Shown: piece after piece, positions 31,018 to 44,056 of the stretch
Layout: every line of letters starts with the position of its first letter
Position numbering within the stretch: position 1 is the first letter of the stretch
DNA from: Enoplolaimus lenunculus
Lineage: Eukaryota; Nematoda; Enoplea; Enoplida; Thoracostomopsidae
DNA length: 64,000 nt
Assembly: GCA_030248215.1 (NCBI GenBank)
Contig: JASANG010000117.1
Span: forward strand, 177,521-241,520
Reading direction: 5' to 3'
Notes under the pieces: model-generated
Database searches by the model: none
Told to the model about the DNA's origin: nothing
The model's input: the letters and a program-made list of their open reading frames with translations, nothing else
Position numbers and translations under genes: made by a program

Positions 31018-34000
31018 CATCAGGTAAAGCTTCGAACCGGACGGGTTTACTGTACGGTTCGTGAATATATTTATCATACGCGTCCTGGGTCGGATCTGCC
31101 TGGGTTGCACCGTAGCCGTGACCTCCGTTTGCTGCAGTGTCCAGCCGTTCATTCGATGCTGAATACGGTACATTCATTGGAATGCCATGAGGAGCTTAAA
31201 ACAAAATTGGTTTATTTTTATACGAACATTTCACTGCTGAAGCGTTTTTAAAATAAGCCGCAGCAACTGGTTGAAAGATTCGTGACCTAAAATGTGCACA
31301 TTTACGAAAAACTTGCTAAATGGAAGTTATGAAAATAATTTGTATCTAGAAAATTAATTGGTTTTCCTTACTAATCTCAACATAAATAATAATTAATTAT
31401 TATTGCTAAAAAAAATTCGAAATTTTTACCAAGAACCAATAATCAGTTTTACAAAAACTCAATTGTTAAAAAATTAATTACCAAGTTTACTAAAAATGAA
31501 TTACTAAACTTTATAATGATTGATTGACCAAAAAACTATTCTCAAAACACATTTTCAACTTTGTAAATTTTAGTTTACTTATAATCAAAATTGAGAAAAA
31601 TGTAATAAATTTGAATAAAAATTACCAAGAGCCGACGAGTCTTCAAGTAAGTTATCAGCCTGATAACGGACTCCGTCCAGCTTAAAGTAACGATTGATGC
31701 CCATGTAGACCACAAGAACCAGCAGCGAAATGGTTCCATACAATCTGAACATAAACTCTGTTCCTGAAAACGAACATTAAATAATTTTTTGTAGTTTTAA
31801 TATCACATTTCTGCATTTTGGTTGCTAAAAATTTGAGGGATTTTGATGTTATTGGATTTACGCGGCAGAAACCGAAGTTGAGTTTGAAAGATTCAACTTG
31901 AAGAAAAACAAAATGTTGAAATACTGTAGTGACCCGAAATCGCGGGGGTTAATAAGAGGGGATTTACATTTGGAGTACCAATCAATAGTAGTCCGTATCC
32001 CTAATAAGAGTGCGTAAGCGGATAATGTCTCTAACTCCTAAGAGTCCATAAATGTCAATTATCACTAAATGTAATGCATAAATGACTCGAGGACAAAATA
32101 AAGTTGAGTTAGATGCTTTAAAGCGTGCTTAAGTTTTGAAAGTAATTCCTAACTATAACCTTGCATTATCACGCAAGCTTTTGATACAAGACAAATAAAC
32201 GTTTAATTCAAAGGACAGTTGCAATAAAGGATGTATATCAGTAACGAAGGGCAGCGGAGGGCTAGTTAAAAGTAAATAACCGTCCGTAACCAAATAACAT
32301 AACTGTACCATCTGGAGAGGCCAAATAAATATCAGTCCTCCCTCTTATTCGGGTCACTACAGTACTTAATCACGAAACGTTTTAACCTGTTGTATACTAT
32401 TAGCGATTTATTATATACCTTGATAAGTGGTTATAATCCCCCCAATGATTGCCCCACAGCCTCGGCCAAGTCCATGCTGCGTGCCTTGCAACAGACTTTG
32501 AGCATTGTTCTTGTAGGCCGCAGGTGCGACCAGGCTGATGTACGACGTTGCCGAAGCCCATACTACGGCATGACTTACTCCTGAAATGTATAATATCAAA
32601 TCTGTTCGTGTATGAGTTAAGTCCTAAGCCTCAGACTACGCTTAATCTTAACTTCATATTGTCCAATGCGTACAGCACTTGTTGTCAATTAGCGACAGGG
32701 TTTCTAAACTGACGAAGCTTCAAATATGCGGTGGACCTTTAAATTGGCAAATATGTACGTACTGCAAATTAAATGCAAAAATGTGCTGAATTCTGTACCT
32801 ACCACTCACTGGCTCGAAAGTAATACAACACACATCACCAAGTGGTGATAGGTGCTACACACATTTGAAAATTACTGACCCTGAACGCAAGCCTCCAAAA
32901 TCTAAGATTAACTTTAAGTTCAAGGTATTGCTTATACTTTAGCACTGATGCAAATTATCAATCAAAAAATAAATTAATTGAAATTTAAAATACTAAGTAA
33001 ACAACCTACATTAATTTCTTCTAAGAGACATGAATAATTTGACCCTTCGCTTTTCAAAATTATGGATTCACCCGTTAATTTCCGTGAAAGTAAATAACAA
33101 TGTATACTTCTTCAGTCATGCTTACGTCTATAGACACAAAGTTGAATAAACATTTTCTTAAAATTAATTTCAAATTTAACCATATTTCTATAAATCAAAG
33201 CTATATTAATAGTAAACGTACCTTGCACGAGCTCAAAAGGAAGCACCCAAAATGGCTGCTCAAGCAAAGAGATGTATAGAAACCGTAGTACAGAACACAT
33301 TAGACCAACGTAGAGCACCTGAAATATGTAAATATACACTTTGTTGTAAGACACAAAAAATTAAATAATCAGTGACGAATCCCGGATTTTCCAATGAAGG
33401 AGGATATTTTTCGTATTTTTTTCTGATTTTTCATCTTTTCAAAGCATGTTCAGCAAATATTTCGATGTTTGCAAACTACACCAAAGTCAAAACATTTTTG
33501 TAGTCATGTAACTGCGCTATAAGTACTTTTGTAGCTGTTTGTGTGCTTTTAAAGTACTACTTGCGTAGTAAAACATTCTGCGAAACAGCTTTGGCGGGAA
33601 TACTTTCTGCAAGATTCCCGCTGGAACCTCCACAGCAAGTAGCTACCGTTTTTCAAAATTCAAATACTTCAATTTTAAGATCATGGCAATATGTAAAAGT
33701 TTTTATGTTTGGAACATTATAGTGAGTCAATTTTGATCCGAATTACCAAATATAATATCGACAATGTTGGTTCACTGATGAAAGGGGGTTACGTGTTTGT
33801 GTTTTCAGATCATCAAGATGCTCAATCTGAATAGTTTGTTAACGGGCCGTGCCCCCATTTTCATCTGTCGGCCTTCAAAACGGCTTTCTGCCAGATAACT
33901 GCGCTTGGGCAAGTTTAGGTTCTTGGTAAGCAATATTTTATGTTTAATACATAAGAGATGTCAAGGCTGTGGTGGGCCTGAGTCGCATCAAGAGTGAATT

Positions 34001-37000
34001 ATTGGCTTGAAAAGATATAAACCCGGAGGTCTGTCTCCGGCATCAACTCTGATAGAAACTCAATTTCTGGTTCTGCTAGAATTTTTTTATCAGAGGTTCC
34101 TGCGTTTTTTGTTGTGAATTTTTTCATTTTTGTGTAAAATTTGCGTAGTTACAGTGAATTTGTTATTAATTACACTGATTTGTGGATGAAAACTGCCAAA
34201 CGAAATGACAATACGGATATTGTTAAAAATGACGACTTAACTATTACCTTAACTGCCTAATTTGGCCTCTCATGCAGTTCCAACAGCGGTGTTTTTCACT
34301 TCCGGTTGCAACCTACCGCTTTGCTAAGAGTGTGCAACTGGGCGGATTTTGCGTGAAGAAAAATGTACCCACTGTGCATTGCAATTTTGCTGTACCCAAC
34401 TTCCATTCATTGGGTGCTGATTTTACGCGTCAATAGAGGAAACACCGTGTAGTTTTGCGACAATCAGCAAGCTCGGGTTATATTATTAAAATTAAGCGGA
34501 TTTATTGGTTTAAAACATGAAATTGACCGTTTCAAAAAACAGGAATGCCGGAAAATTAAAATGCAACGCCTCTATAGCCAGTTTCGTCCCAACTGTTATT
34601 TAGCATGAAAACAGGTATCATAACATTTTGTCGCCCGGAAACCCGTTCACCGACATTTCGTAATTTGACATCTCATAAACATGACAATATTTTGTCGCTC
34701 ACGATTAAGCTTTAATAGGCTTAGGTTTACACGTTAAGATTATGTTTAGGTTTTGGCTTGGACTTATAGCGGTCAGGCTCAAGTTCTAAGGCGGCGACTT
34801 GTCGTAGATTGATTAAAATGTAATCCTTACCTTAACGTGTCCAAATCGATTAATAACACGAAACGCAATAAAATACGCAAAAATCTCGGCAATATGGTTA
34901 ACAATTGATGCCAGACCGAATAAAGTAGGGGTTCCCCTCAGATCTTGAAGGTGCCAAAACAGAAACGCAAACACGAAACCGGTGCCAAATCCGTTCCACC
35001 ACGCGACAAAGAAGAATGTGACGTAATGAAGCGATGAGAATGTTTTCAGCGTCGAAATCAACCAATGACCTTGTAAATCTTTGGGTTCTGGCGCTCGAGA
35101 ACGTGCTTTTTCGGCAACTGCGGGATCTACTTGACCGGCCTGAATAATTACAAAATCGTTAGAAATGTCACTGAAGTCGACCTTTATATTCTCATTGGTG
35201 ATTCTGACGAATGCGGTGCGTAACATAAATTGCAAAAACTTTGCAAGGTAAGCAGCCTATAAGCTACGCCCAATCTTAGTCGAACAAAAGTAAACATTTG
35301 TAAGGCAAGAAGGGCCTGTACCATTTGATCACAAAAAATTTCTCACGGGGCCTGGAGCATTTTTTGCATTTCCACCGGATCCGCCCGTGTGGATGCGTCA
35401 TATTATCAGCACTGTTCAAAATTAAGACGAGTGTTTAAAACGTTTAAGCCACACTATCAGAACTTTTGAAGGAAAATCGTTTATACTGTCGAATGTCTTT
35501 AACAACTTTACATCTCGCTTCTTAACAGCGTTAAACTTAGCAAGGGTAATTCGGCTGCAAAGCAATGACATGACTTAAGGTCACCTTTCACTTAATTTCA
35601 TATTAATATGTACTTAAACCGGAACTGGAATAGAAACCGGCGCTTTTACGAAAATTCCTTTAATGCTCGGTTCACTGTGGGCTCCATTTTATATGACGTA
35701 AAACGCTCCTATCACGAAGTGTTATTGACATCAAATAAAAACTGTCAACGATATAATCATGCCCCACTCTATAATAATAACAGAAGTACCAGGAATGGCA
35801 GCCATTTTACAAAGTGAAGCTGTAAAATGCGGTAAAAATAAATGTTCCGGGTCGTAATCATGAAACCAGAACCTGCTGAGATGAAATCAAAACTTTTACT
35901 ACTCGAACCCGGTCCACAAGACTGAAACGGGTTTTAAACCTATTTTTCTTACGCAGATGGAACAGGCATATGAAACTTGTGACACGGTGTATGCAAAGTA
36001 TTAAGTTGGAAGGCGGTGCAATATTCCGAGACACACCCCATGAATTGGGTCAATTGTGATGTTTATTCAATGCTTTCATGCCAAGAGTATACAATGAGCA
36101 ACTGAAGTGTAGATTGCGTACGTTACAATTAATATAAAATGTAGCGTTTAATGGAAAATTCAGTTAGTATCTATGACACATTCACTCGTGGAGTATACTA
36201 TAAGCAACTATAATATACGGGCAATAAATACACTAAGATAAGTAGTGGTTAACAATTCTAACATTTATGCGCAGTGCAAAATCGCCACAAGACGCTCATC
36301 TTATATGAAATTGAAAATAGTCATGTAGAAGGGGTTAAGAATATTGGCCCATCTGTCCCATCTGTCCAAACTGTCCCATCTGTCTCCATCTGTCCCAAAT
36401 GTCCCAACTGTCCTATCTGTCCCATCTGTCCAAACTGTCCCATCTGTCCCGCTGTTCCATCTGTCCCGCTATCCCATCTGTCCCGTTGGTCCCATCTGTC
36501 CTGCTGTCCCATCTGTCTCATCTGTCCCATCTCTCCAAACTGTCCCATCTGTCTCATTTGTCCCATCTGCCCCAACTGTTCCATCTGCCCCCTCTGTCCC
36601 AAATGTCCCAACTGTCCCAGCTGACCCAACTGTCCCGTTTGTCCCAACTGTCCCATGTCCCATCTGTCCAAATTGTCCCGCTATCCCAACTGTCCAATCT
36701 GTCTCATCTGTCCCAATTGTTCCATCTGTCTCAACTGTCCCATCTGTCCCGCTGTCCCATGTGCCCCAACTGTCCCATCTCTCCAAACTGTCCCATCTGT
36801 CCCAACTGTCCCATTTGTCCCAAGTGTCCCATCTGTCCCAACTGTTCTATCTGTCCCAAATGTCCCATCTGTCCAAACTGTACCATCTTTTCCAGCTGTC
36901 CCAACTGTCCCGTTTGTCCCAACTGTCCCATCTGTACCAAGTGTCCCATCTGTTCCAACTGTCCCATATCCCATCTGCCCCAACTGTCCCATCTGTCCAA

Positions 37001-40000
37001 ACTGTCACAACTGTCACCATCTGTCCCGCTGTCCCAACTGTCCCATCTGTTCCAACTGTCCAATCTGTCCCAATTGTCCCATCTGTCTCAACTGTCCCAT
37101 CTGTCCCGACTGTCCGAACTGTCCCATCTGTCTCATCAGTCCCAATTGTCCCAACTGTCCCATCTGTCCCGCTGTCTTATCTGTCCCAACTGTCTCATCT
37201 GTCCCAACTGTCTCATCTGTCCCGTCTGTCCCAGCTGTCCCATCTGTCTCATCTGTCCCGCTGTCCCAATTATATTTTTTGAATGTACTCCTGGTACACT
37301 GCTCTCCCGGGAAAATGGGACGGGTACTCCTGGTACATTTCTGTCCCGGGAAAATGGGCTAGGCTGGACAGATATTTATATTACTGATCATACATGAATA
37401 GTTCAACGCTAACCTGTGAATCCATAATTTGATACTTTGCTTCTGTCGCCGGCGGTTCTTGTTGTTGATATCCGGTTCCAGCTCCGGTATCGCACGCTGC
37501 CAAATGTTCTTCCGGAAATACAAATTGAGTTGCGGTAATCCAAGCGCACGCCATTAAAACGGAAAATATTGCGAAACAAAGTGTGTAATTTTTTTCCATT
37601 GAACTTCGCATTGAACACGGATAATTCGGGAAAGATTCAGAATAGTCGAGCGCAATTCCGACAAAAAACATCGTGACACCCCAGCCAATCGAACCAAACA
37701 TACGTTGTTTGCCGTAGTAAATTGTTTGTTGATTGCCCAATGCATGCAATGTACAAGCATCTGCCATATTTATTGCTGGCGCAGAGAAAAATTCACCCAA
37801 AATAACAAGTAACAATATTAGCAAGAATACTTCTTCCACTGACGAGTGCTTAAATACCTGAAACAAAAACAAACGTAAAGTAATCACGACAAACGTAAAG
37901 TAATCACGTAGCTAGAACTTTGTTCCGGGAGGGCATTATAACAGTCAACGAGGAAAATTCATGTTAAATCCAGTATGTTGCGGGAACATACAGCTTCAAA
38001 CCACCCCCTTGTAAACGTGACTGACATATCATCTTTTGTTCAGAAGCGTATCATTGTGAAGAATAGAGGGCTATGCATATATTCTACCCCATCAGCACAA
38101 TCAAGCTGAAAAGTATGATTTTGCAAATTGTCATTTCAACCCTTTATACACGTGTTATCTAGTTAAATGGCTTGAAATCTGTCCGTATCTAAGAAAATGT
38201 AAAACATTTTGCGCTTTTGGCACAACTCTTAAATCATAAAATATCAAAACATTTGCTGTTTCAAAACAAACAAAATCGTCCGCTACTGGAAGATTTTGGA
38301 CTGTCAACTGCCATAAATATAATTCAAACTGAAACAGCATCAAAGTAGTGGCTGGTTTACACAGACATTGCTATAGTTGATTTAACTTAAACCTCAAAAG
38401 TTAAAAAATTTGATAATCGCAAAGCTTGCAGTTGTAAAGAAGGAATCGGGGCCGTAATACCTTGCTTGTCGGTCAAAACTTTTATAGCCTATTCGGACAG
38501 TTCCTATCTGAAAAAAGGGCGAAAATTTTACTACAATGCGCGCCAGGAACAACCCCCACGAGATCTCGTACTTATGACCCCCCCCGCAGTTGGCTGCACG
38601 TAATGCGCTTAGAAAACATTTGAACTCAGGGTACTGCGAGTTATTTGTGGAGCCTCTTCAGCTTTCCACCTTATACTCGCCTGCCCCTTCTGGAGTTTTG
38701 CAATTGAACACACAGATGTATGCATTCTTCCTCTTACACATGGTCCAAATCTTTATGGATGCCCTGTCTGGTTTATTGAAGTGCATGTATGTGCATAAAC
38801 GTGTGAATGTGCAAACCCCATGTGCGGTGACCTTGGGTGGGCCGACCCCCAGACCAAGGGTGTTTTTCCTTGTGTTCAGATGAGAGTTTCTACCATAATT
38901 TTAAAAGACGCAGGGTAGACGGCATCTGAATTTGTCTCTTATACGTATAACGGTTAAGTTATTTGGGTAACAGTAAAGTCTAATCTCTAAAATATGAAAT
39001 TTTACTACGGACAGTTTCTGACAAAATTAGCAATCAGTAATTGTTACCGGAATCCTTTGAGTTATCAAGACTAAGCAACACAACATAAGTTAGCTTTGGA
39101 CGTTAATCAAAATAACCAAACATAAGTCGAGTTTATTAGATGTGGTTATTCTCAATTCAAGCCGAGCACCCAAGTTTTTAAAAATTTTGAATTTGAAAGT
39201 TCTGAATTCGTGTCTGAATTTGAGCTTAATTTAATAATTTAACACAGTTGTAGAAATTGTCAAAACGGCAAGGTATAGCATCAAAATCTGAAGAACAGTT
39301 TAACAGTTTCTGAAGAGGCCATAGAGAATATATAGCATTGTGCATTAAAACAAAATGTGTCTAGTCCGCGAAAAAAACCGCATATCCAAAACGGGGGCCA
39401 ATCAACCGTACCCTCTGTTTTCTCTACCCAGCAATCTTTCGCAGTCCACCGTCTCCCTTATCCCTTAGTTAATTTCTAACCCAGCTCTGGTTATTCGGAC
39501 CACACACATTTAACGCATATCAGACATTTTCTATAATTTATAGTTCTTTGCTTTAGTGATATACTTTCAAGAGTCAAGTTCACTGCTATGAATATAGATA
39601 AAACAAGTACATTAAGTAGCGAATCAAATGTTGTAGCCAATGATCCTGGAAGCAAATTTGAGACCGTATTTCTTTACGGATTCTATAGGGCTATAGACTC
39701 CAATCGATTACCGTTCAAAATAAACAACCCACACTTATTTATTACCTTTCCGCTCTTATTTGGATACTACAGTCCACGGAAAGCACATACGACTCTTGAT
39801 AATGAAGTCAGCTCTGTACCGAACAGTTATACCTATATGTAGCACAATATTGTGAACAAATTTGTGTACCAAAGTGCAGGACCGGAGCAGCCACCCCCAT
39901 ACCCCCGATTTATAGAGGCCCAACCCTACAGGGGCCCACACCCTAACCGGTTGAAACAAAAACCGCTTAAGTTCTAAAATGCATCTGGCTTCTCGCTCGC

Positions 40001-42584
40001 TTCGCTCACGAGTTTGGTGGCCCACACTCTGGAATTTGGGAGGAGCCCCCCCCTGCCTACTCAAGCACTTCAAAATAAATCGTATATTTTGAAAATTTTT
40101 AATCCAGTGACATGGTGGTGATCCTAAGCAGTATTAAATGAGCTCCACCTTACCCCTCCCTGGAATCCATGATGTTCCCATCGAGATCGCCATCCCCACG
40201 ACATCCGTGGATTTTTAACTTTTATATGATGGTGGCGGTCAAACTTAGAATCTATACTGTTTTTCGTCATATTTAGCAAAATACTGATTTAACAGGTGAA
40301 GCTATTAAGCATATGTTATAGACATAAACCAAGATTGGACTAAGTCATGTTTCTGGAACCGAGCCATTATCTGTTTAACATCTTTTAACATCCATTGCTT
40401 ACCTTATATGATAGCGGCGGTCGAACTAATACTCCGTACTGTTTTTCATCATAATTAGTAACTTCTTTGCTGTTTAGAAATATCGGTGCAATACCAGCTG
40501 GCGTTTCTTCTAAATCATCGTCTCGTTTGTTCACTGGTCCACCAAGGACTTCCTGAGCGTCAGGTAAATCAGGTGCCCCAATTCCAACTTTGCCACGGGC
40601 GTTTTCAAGCATATATGCGGTTCCATTTGATCTATTAAATATATACACAAGGTTATATCGTTGCAAAACTAGCAAACTACTACGCCAAATAGACGACCAT
40701 AAGGCTTAGGTTTAGTTTAATGCTTATCCTTGTTTATAAGTCTAGCCATAGGTTTGTATTGTTCGTCCCTAACAGTAATATTTCTACAAAATAATGATGC
40801 CATTGGTCCAGTGATATCATAGCATATCTGCCTTGTAAGCCGACTGTCCGGGATCGGACCTCAGTGGTCCAATACTCCAATTGCGTTGCACCGCATTGCG
40901 ACTGGAACACTGAAGCTGTTTTCGCCTCCGTGTGATGCATATTTGTATTTTCAAGGCTTCGTTTTCAATTAATCTTTGATTTATAAGTAAGATATATGAA
41001 TAGTTGACACTTTATGTTAACTGTTTAGAAAAGATGTTTGTGACCGTAGGTTGGACAGAAGTATTGTAAAGCAATCGTATAGAGTTAATGAAATTGTTGC
41101 AGGTTAACAATCGAATGTAGTTGTGAATTGATTATTATAGTTGACAGATTAATAGTTACATTTTTGAAATTTTTAGATATTTCAAAAAATTATGCTTATT
41201 TCGTTTATTTGACCAAATAGAAATTTTGAACATATATATTGCGTATAACACCAATAGAGTAAACGTACCTTATACAGTAAGGAGGCGCAGGTTGAACAAC
41301 GGCAATGGGAACAGTGAACACAATCCACGATAAAATAGAGCCCAACATGAGCCATTTGCCCCGTTTGAGTCTGACAGCAACTTTTGCCCAAACTGGAGCG
41401 CTGAAGTATTCTACGAATGGTCGAATCCCAATTATTAGTCCAGCCTGAAAGACAAATTAAGTTCTCATACAATATTACCATTAAACCGTTGCGCATAGAC
41501 TATACTCTAAGCCAGAGGAGTAGCCAAGATTTAGTTTTATGAGGAGATAATAGCTTTATGCAATATTTTTGTGAGCGAACGTATATATTCACAAGCGAGA
41601 AAAATTATTTCTACCTGTAAAAGATCCAGTAGTGTGTTCTAGACTGTTATTAAAAAACTATTCTGTCTGACCAAATCTTTCGCGAAGGGATACATTCCAT
41701 CAGTGTTTCCCGTTGTATACTGTAGTGGCCTGAGTAAGAGGGGGTAATATGAGGGGGTCCCCTTTTTGGGTCAGAATCAATAGGAGTCCGTATCCCTAAT
41801 TAGAGTCCGTAATTGGATAGAGTCCCTAAACACTAATTAGAGTATACAAATGTCAATTATCCCTAATTGTAGCGCATAAATGACTCCAGGACCAAATAAT
41901 TTGAGTTCAAAACTGTAAAGCGCACTTAAATTTTGAAAGTACATTTCTAAGTATAACCTTGCATTACCGCTCAAGCTATTGACACCAGACAAATGTTTAA
42001 TTCAACGGATAGTTGCAGTACCGGATATATTAGTAACGAACGAAGGGTGAAGGAGCGTGGGCTGAAAATAAATAACAGTCCGTAACCGACTAACAGGGGG
42101 TAGCCTCTGGAGAGGCCAAATAAATATCAGTCCCCCTCTTTTATTCGCGTCACTACAGTACGCACCTGCTGAACGAGCACTAATCGCAAACTGTGTTCGA
42201 TAAAAAACAATACACAACGCACAGAGTTTAACAATTATTGCTCGTTCGTACTGTCAATACCTGTGTCGCGTTCATTCCATTCTGCTTAAAATAGACCGCA
42301 ATCAATGGAAACAATGATCCAAACGCAGAGAAAAAGAACAAATAAAATGTTTTCGGCACAAGCATTGAATGATCAATTTGCGTTGAAAACATATCCAACA
42401 GCGGATTCGCTCTCTTTGATGTGTTGCAGCCATCGTCATTTTCCATAGTTTTGTGTTCAGAATAATCAGCGAATGTTTGTCGATCATTTTGATTGTAACG
42501 CCTTGACGAGTCAACTGTTTGATACGCACCACCTTCATTTTCATCACCGCTTGGTTGGCTTGGAAGCATTTGACGCCCACTCAT
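31018..42584 (-). CDS. MFSD6: MFSD6-like major facilitator superfamily membrane protein
   Basis: Exons, 5' to 3': 42584-42261, 41444-41269, 40631-40403, 37857-37414, 35139-34831, 33318-33222, 32580-32419, 31763-31626, 31194-31018. All junctions are GT/AG and in phase, about 685 codons. MFSD6 proteins are twelve-helix membrane proteins; a function in antigen uptake has been proposed for the mouse homologue. Landmarks: KTFYLFFFSAFGSLFPLIAV (helix 1), IRPFVEYFSAPVWAK, LGEFFSAPAINMADACTLHA with YGKQRMFGSIGWG, WWNGFGTGFVFAFLFWHLQD, RFLYISLLEQPFWVLPFELV, then QG|VSHAVVWAS and GLGRGCGAIIGG. Exon 3 encodes a hydrophilic loop. The first exon has a polar ~75-residue N-terminal tail. The last exon listed ends in phase 1 at GTACGT and the terminal exon was not identified; reading through would add about 30 codons to a stop near 30911. 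Introns carry MITE copies 3 and 4, a minisatellite and a SINE. Confidence 0.93.
31922..32364 (+). mobile_element. TA-flanked CTGTAGTGACCC MITE, copy 3
   Basis: Ends are TACTGTAGTGACCCGAAATC and TTATTCGGGTCACTACAGTA, 443 bp, in an MFSD6 intron about 55 bases from the exon ending at 32419. It is aligned end to end with copies 2 and 4. Confidence 0.92.
32655..32876. mobile_element. GTGATAGGTGC MITE, copy 1
   Basis: Left end ATATTGTCCAATGCGTACAG, right end GTGGTGATAGGTGCTACACA followed by CATTTGAAAATTAC. The two are imperfect inverted repeats. The interior phrase AAAAATGTGCTGAATT is shared with 43843-44056. Confidence 0.65.
36080..36340 (+). mobile_element. SINE-related repeat, copy 2 (body only)
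   Basis: GAGTATACTATAAGCAACTA and AACAATTCTAACATTTATGC followed by GCAGTGCAAAATCGCC match the body of the element at 30118. A partial second unit precedes it (GAGTATACAATGAGCAACTG near 36085). The tRNA-like segment is absent. It directly adjoins the minisatellite. Confidence 0.55.
36347..37270. repeat. 9-bp minisatellite CCCATCTGT/CCCAACTGT, about 100 units
   Basis: Almost 0.9 kb of TGTCCCATC and TGTCCCAAC nonamers with scattered variants (TGTCCCGCT, TGTCTCATC). Because the period is a multiple of three and the unit lacks stops, several frames stay open on both strands and give false proteins of up to about 330 residues (VPSVPTVPS-like, SHLSQLSHLS-like, CPICPNCP-like). It lies in the MFSD6 intron between the exons ending at 37414 and starting at 35139. 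Confidence 0.95.
37285..37362. repeat. Two 39-bp direct repeats
   Basis: GTACTCCTGGTACA followed by CCCGGGAAAATGGG appears twice with period 39, immediately after the minisatellite and 50 bases before an MFSD6 exon end. Confidence 0.85.
38520..40230. other. MFSD6 intron, C-rich repeat fragments
   Basis: No exon is seen. Segments at 38550-38880 and 39880-40060 are unusually C-rich (runs of CCCCCC). The second contains TCGCTCGCTTCGCTCACGAG after GCATCTGGCT, a phrase also seen in short form near 55320 (GCATCTGGGTTCTAGCTCCC). It is a probable old dispersed repeat of unknown family. Confidence 0.35.
41718..42160 (+). mobile_element. TA-flanked CTGTAGTGACCC MITE, copy 4
   Basis: Ends are TACTGTAGTGGCCTGAGTAA and TTATTCGCGTCACTACAGTA, 443 bp, in intron 1 of MFSD6, about 100 bases from the first exon. 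Both ends carry single changes from the other copies. Confidence 0.9.
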
Positions 42585-43229
42585 AGTTTTCTGCTTCTAT
42601 TTAAACCAAATTTTTGTAAGCCTTAACCCAAAATTAGACAAATTTACGCTATAGTTTTGGCGTACACAATATCTTTGGCATTATTTTAAGCGTACTCACG
42701 GTTGATTTTGTTCAGTTACATATTATTAAGCTAAATAAATGTTTCGTTAAATTCTTAGCTTAACTGAAAATATTAATTGTATTCTGTAGAATGGATACAC
42801 CAACCTATCACCAGTCAATGATAAATTTGCGTCCGCTTGTGACCTGTCAAATTGTTTTAAATGTAACTGTTATAACCGTTAATTTTAAAGAATTTACAGA
42901 AATTTTTCGTTTGTAATAGCTTTGGTGTTATTCCAGAAACTTATGTAAATTTGCAAACTTTCACAGTATGCAATACGTAAACCCTAGCTGGTGATAGGTG
43001 CCATTCATACATGCCACCACCAACCCTAAAAACGTAATTTTTTGGAAGGTTAAGCCACTCAGTGTCCCTCCTGGTTAATAATCAGAATCATAAAAATATG
43101 GCCTGAACTGAGGAAGATATTGCTATATTGTTAGATCGTTTGAATGCGTTCTTTTAAGTATTCTGTATTCGAAATACGAGTATATACATCCACAAAATTC
43201 AATATTCCAAGTAAACAAAAATGGTACCG
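42585..43229. other. Upstream region of MFSD6
   Basis: AT-rich DNA 5' of the MFSD6 start. A fragment of the GTGATAGGTGC element lies at about 42980-43010 (AGCTGGTGATAGGTGCCATT). No TATA box or other promoter motif is convincing. Confidence 0.35.
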
Positions 43230-43385
43230 TGTATAGATGAAAGATGTAAAACTGTAGTATATATAAGTATATTCCTAAGAATAAGCCTGTTCCACCGCGT
43301 ATGAATTAGCTTTGAACTATTAGTCTATACCTAAGACTATGAAAAAAAGCTAGTCTAAAGCTTAGCCTTAAGAAATTAGAAGGTT
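43230..43385 (+). mobile_element. CCTAAG-repeat MITE, degenerate copy G
   Basis: GTATATATAAGTATATTCCT followed by AAGAATAAGCCTG and later AAGCTTAGCCTTAAG matches the family interior; terminal repeats are worn. Confidence 0.5.
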
Positions 43386-43842
43386 TAATTTTATCATCTG
43401 CACGCGTTATCCTGAACAACACTTGCGCATATTTATCTGTACCGACTTACAGCGTTAGAACCAGCAAAACGTGGAATGTGAAAAAACTAAAACGCATACA
43501 AAAACTACAAGCGAACTTTGCTCGCGTATTCTATACAGTTTCGGGCGTACGGCACCATTGAAACATATGTAGTTGACAAGTAAATTGCCACAACACTAGA
43601 ATGGTATGCGCCTAGGCAGGCCACGGCGCTAGACAGAGAGGGACCAGAAAACACACAGGACATAGAAAAGTCTAAAGTGTGTCTTAGTTGTTCTAGGAAA
43701 ATAAAGTCTTTGCCGTACTATGCGTCAAAGTTGCCCGCAACAGCATGTTATGTGTTGCGTAATGACAAACAGCTGCTAGTTTTCAAATACGGTTATGTGC
43801 GCAAGATATAATTGCGAATCACTCACGTAGTAGACTAAAGGG

Positions 43843-44056
43843 CCCATATTCTCAAATGCGTATAACATCTATTACCAGTTAGCGATATGTTTCAAAACTA
43901 ACGAACTCGTACGGTTGCAAATTTCTCAAATTAGCACATACGGCAAAGCGGATATGAAAAATGTGCTGAATTGTGAACCACTGAATTCATTGGTTTCAAA
44001 GTTACACAACTTATCACCAACTAGTGATGGGTGCTAAACACGTTTGAGAGTATCGG
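43843..44056. mobile_element. GTGATAGGTGC MITE, copy 2
   Basis: Left CCATATTCTCAAATGCGTAT and right ACTAGTGATGGGTGCTAAAC with GTTTGAGAGTATC are inverted repeats of about 45 bases with mismatches. The interior phrase AAAAATGTGCTGAATT is shared with copy 1. Confidence 0.75.

Noticed and set aside
36344-37397. Long open frames on both strands (up to ~330 codons)
   Set aside because: They are produced by the 9-bp minisatellite, whose period is a multiple of three and whose unit lacks stops; they sit inside an MFSD6 intron.
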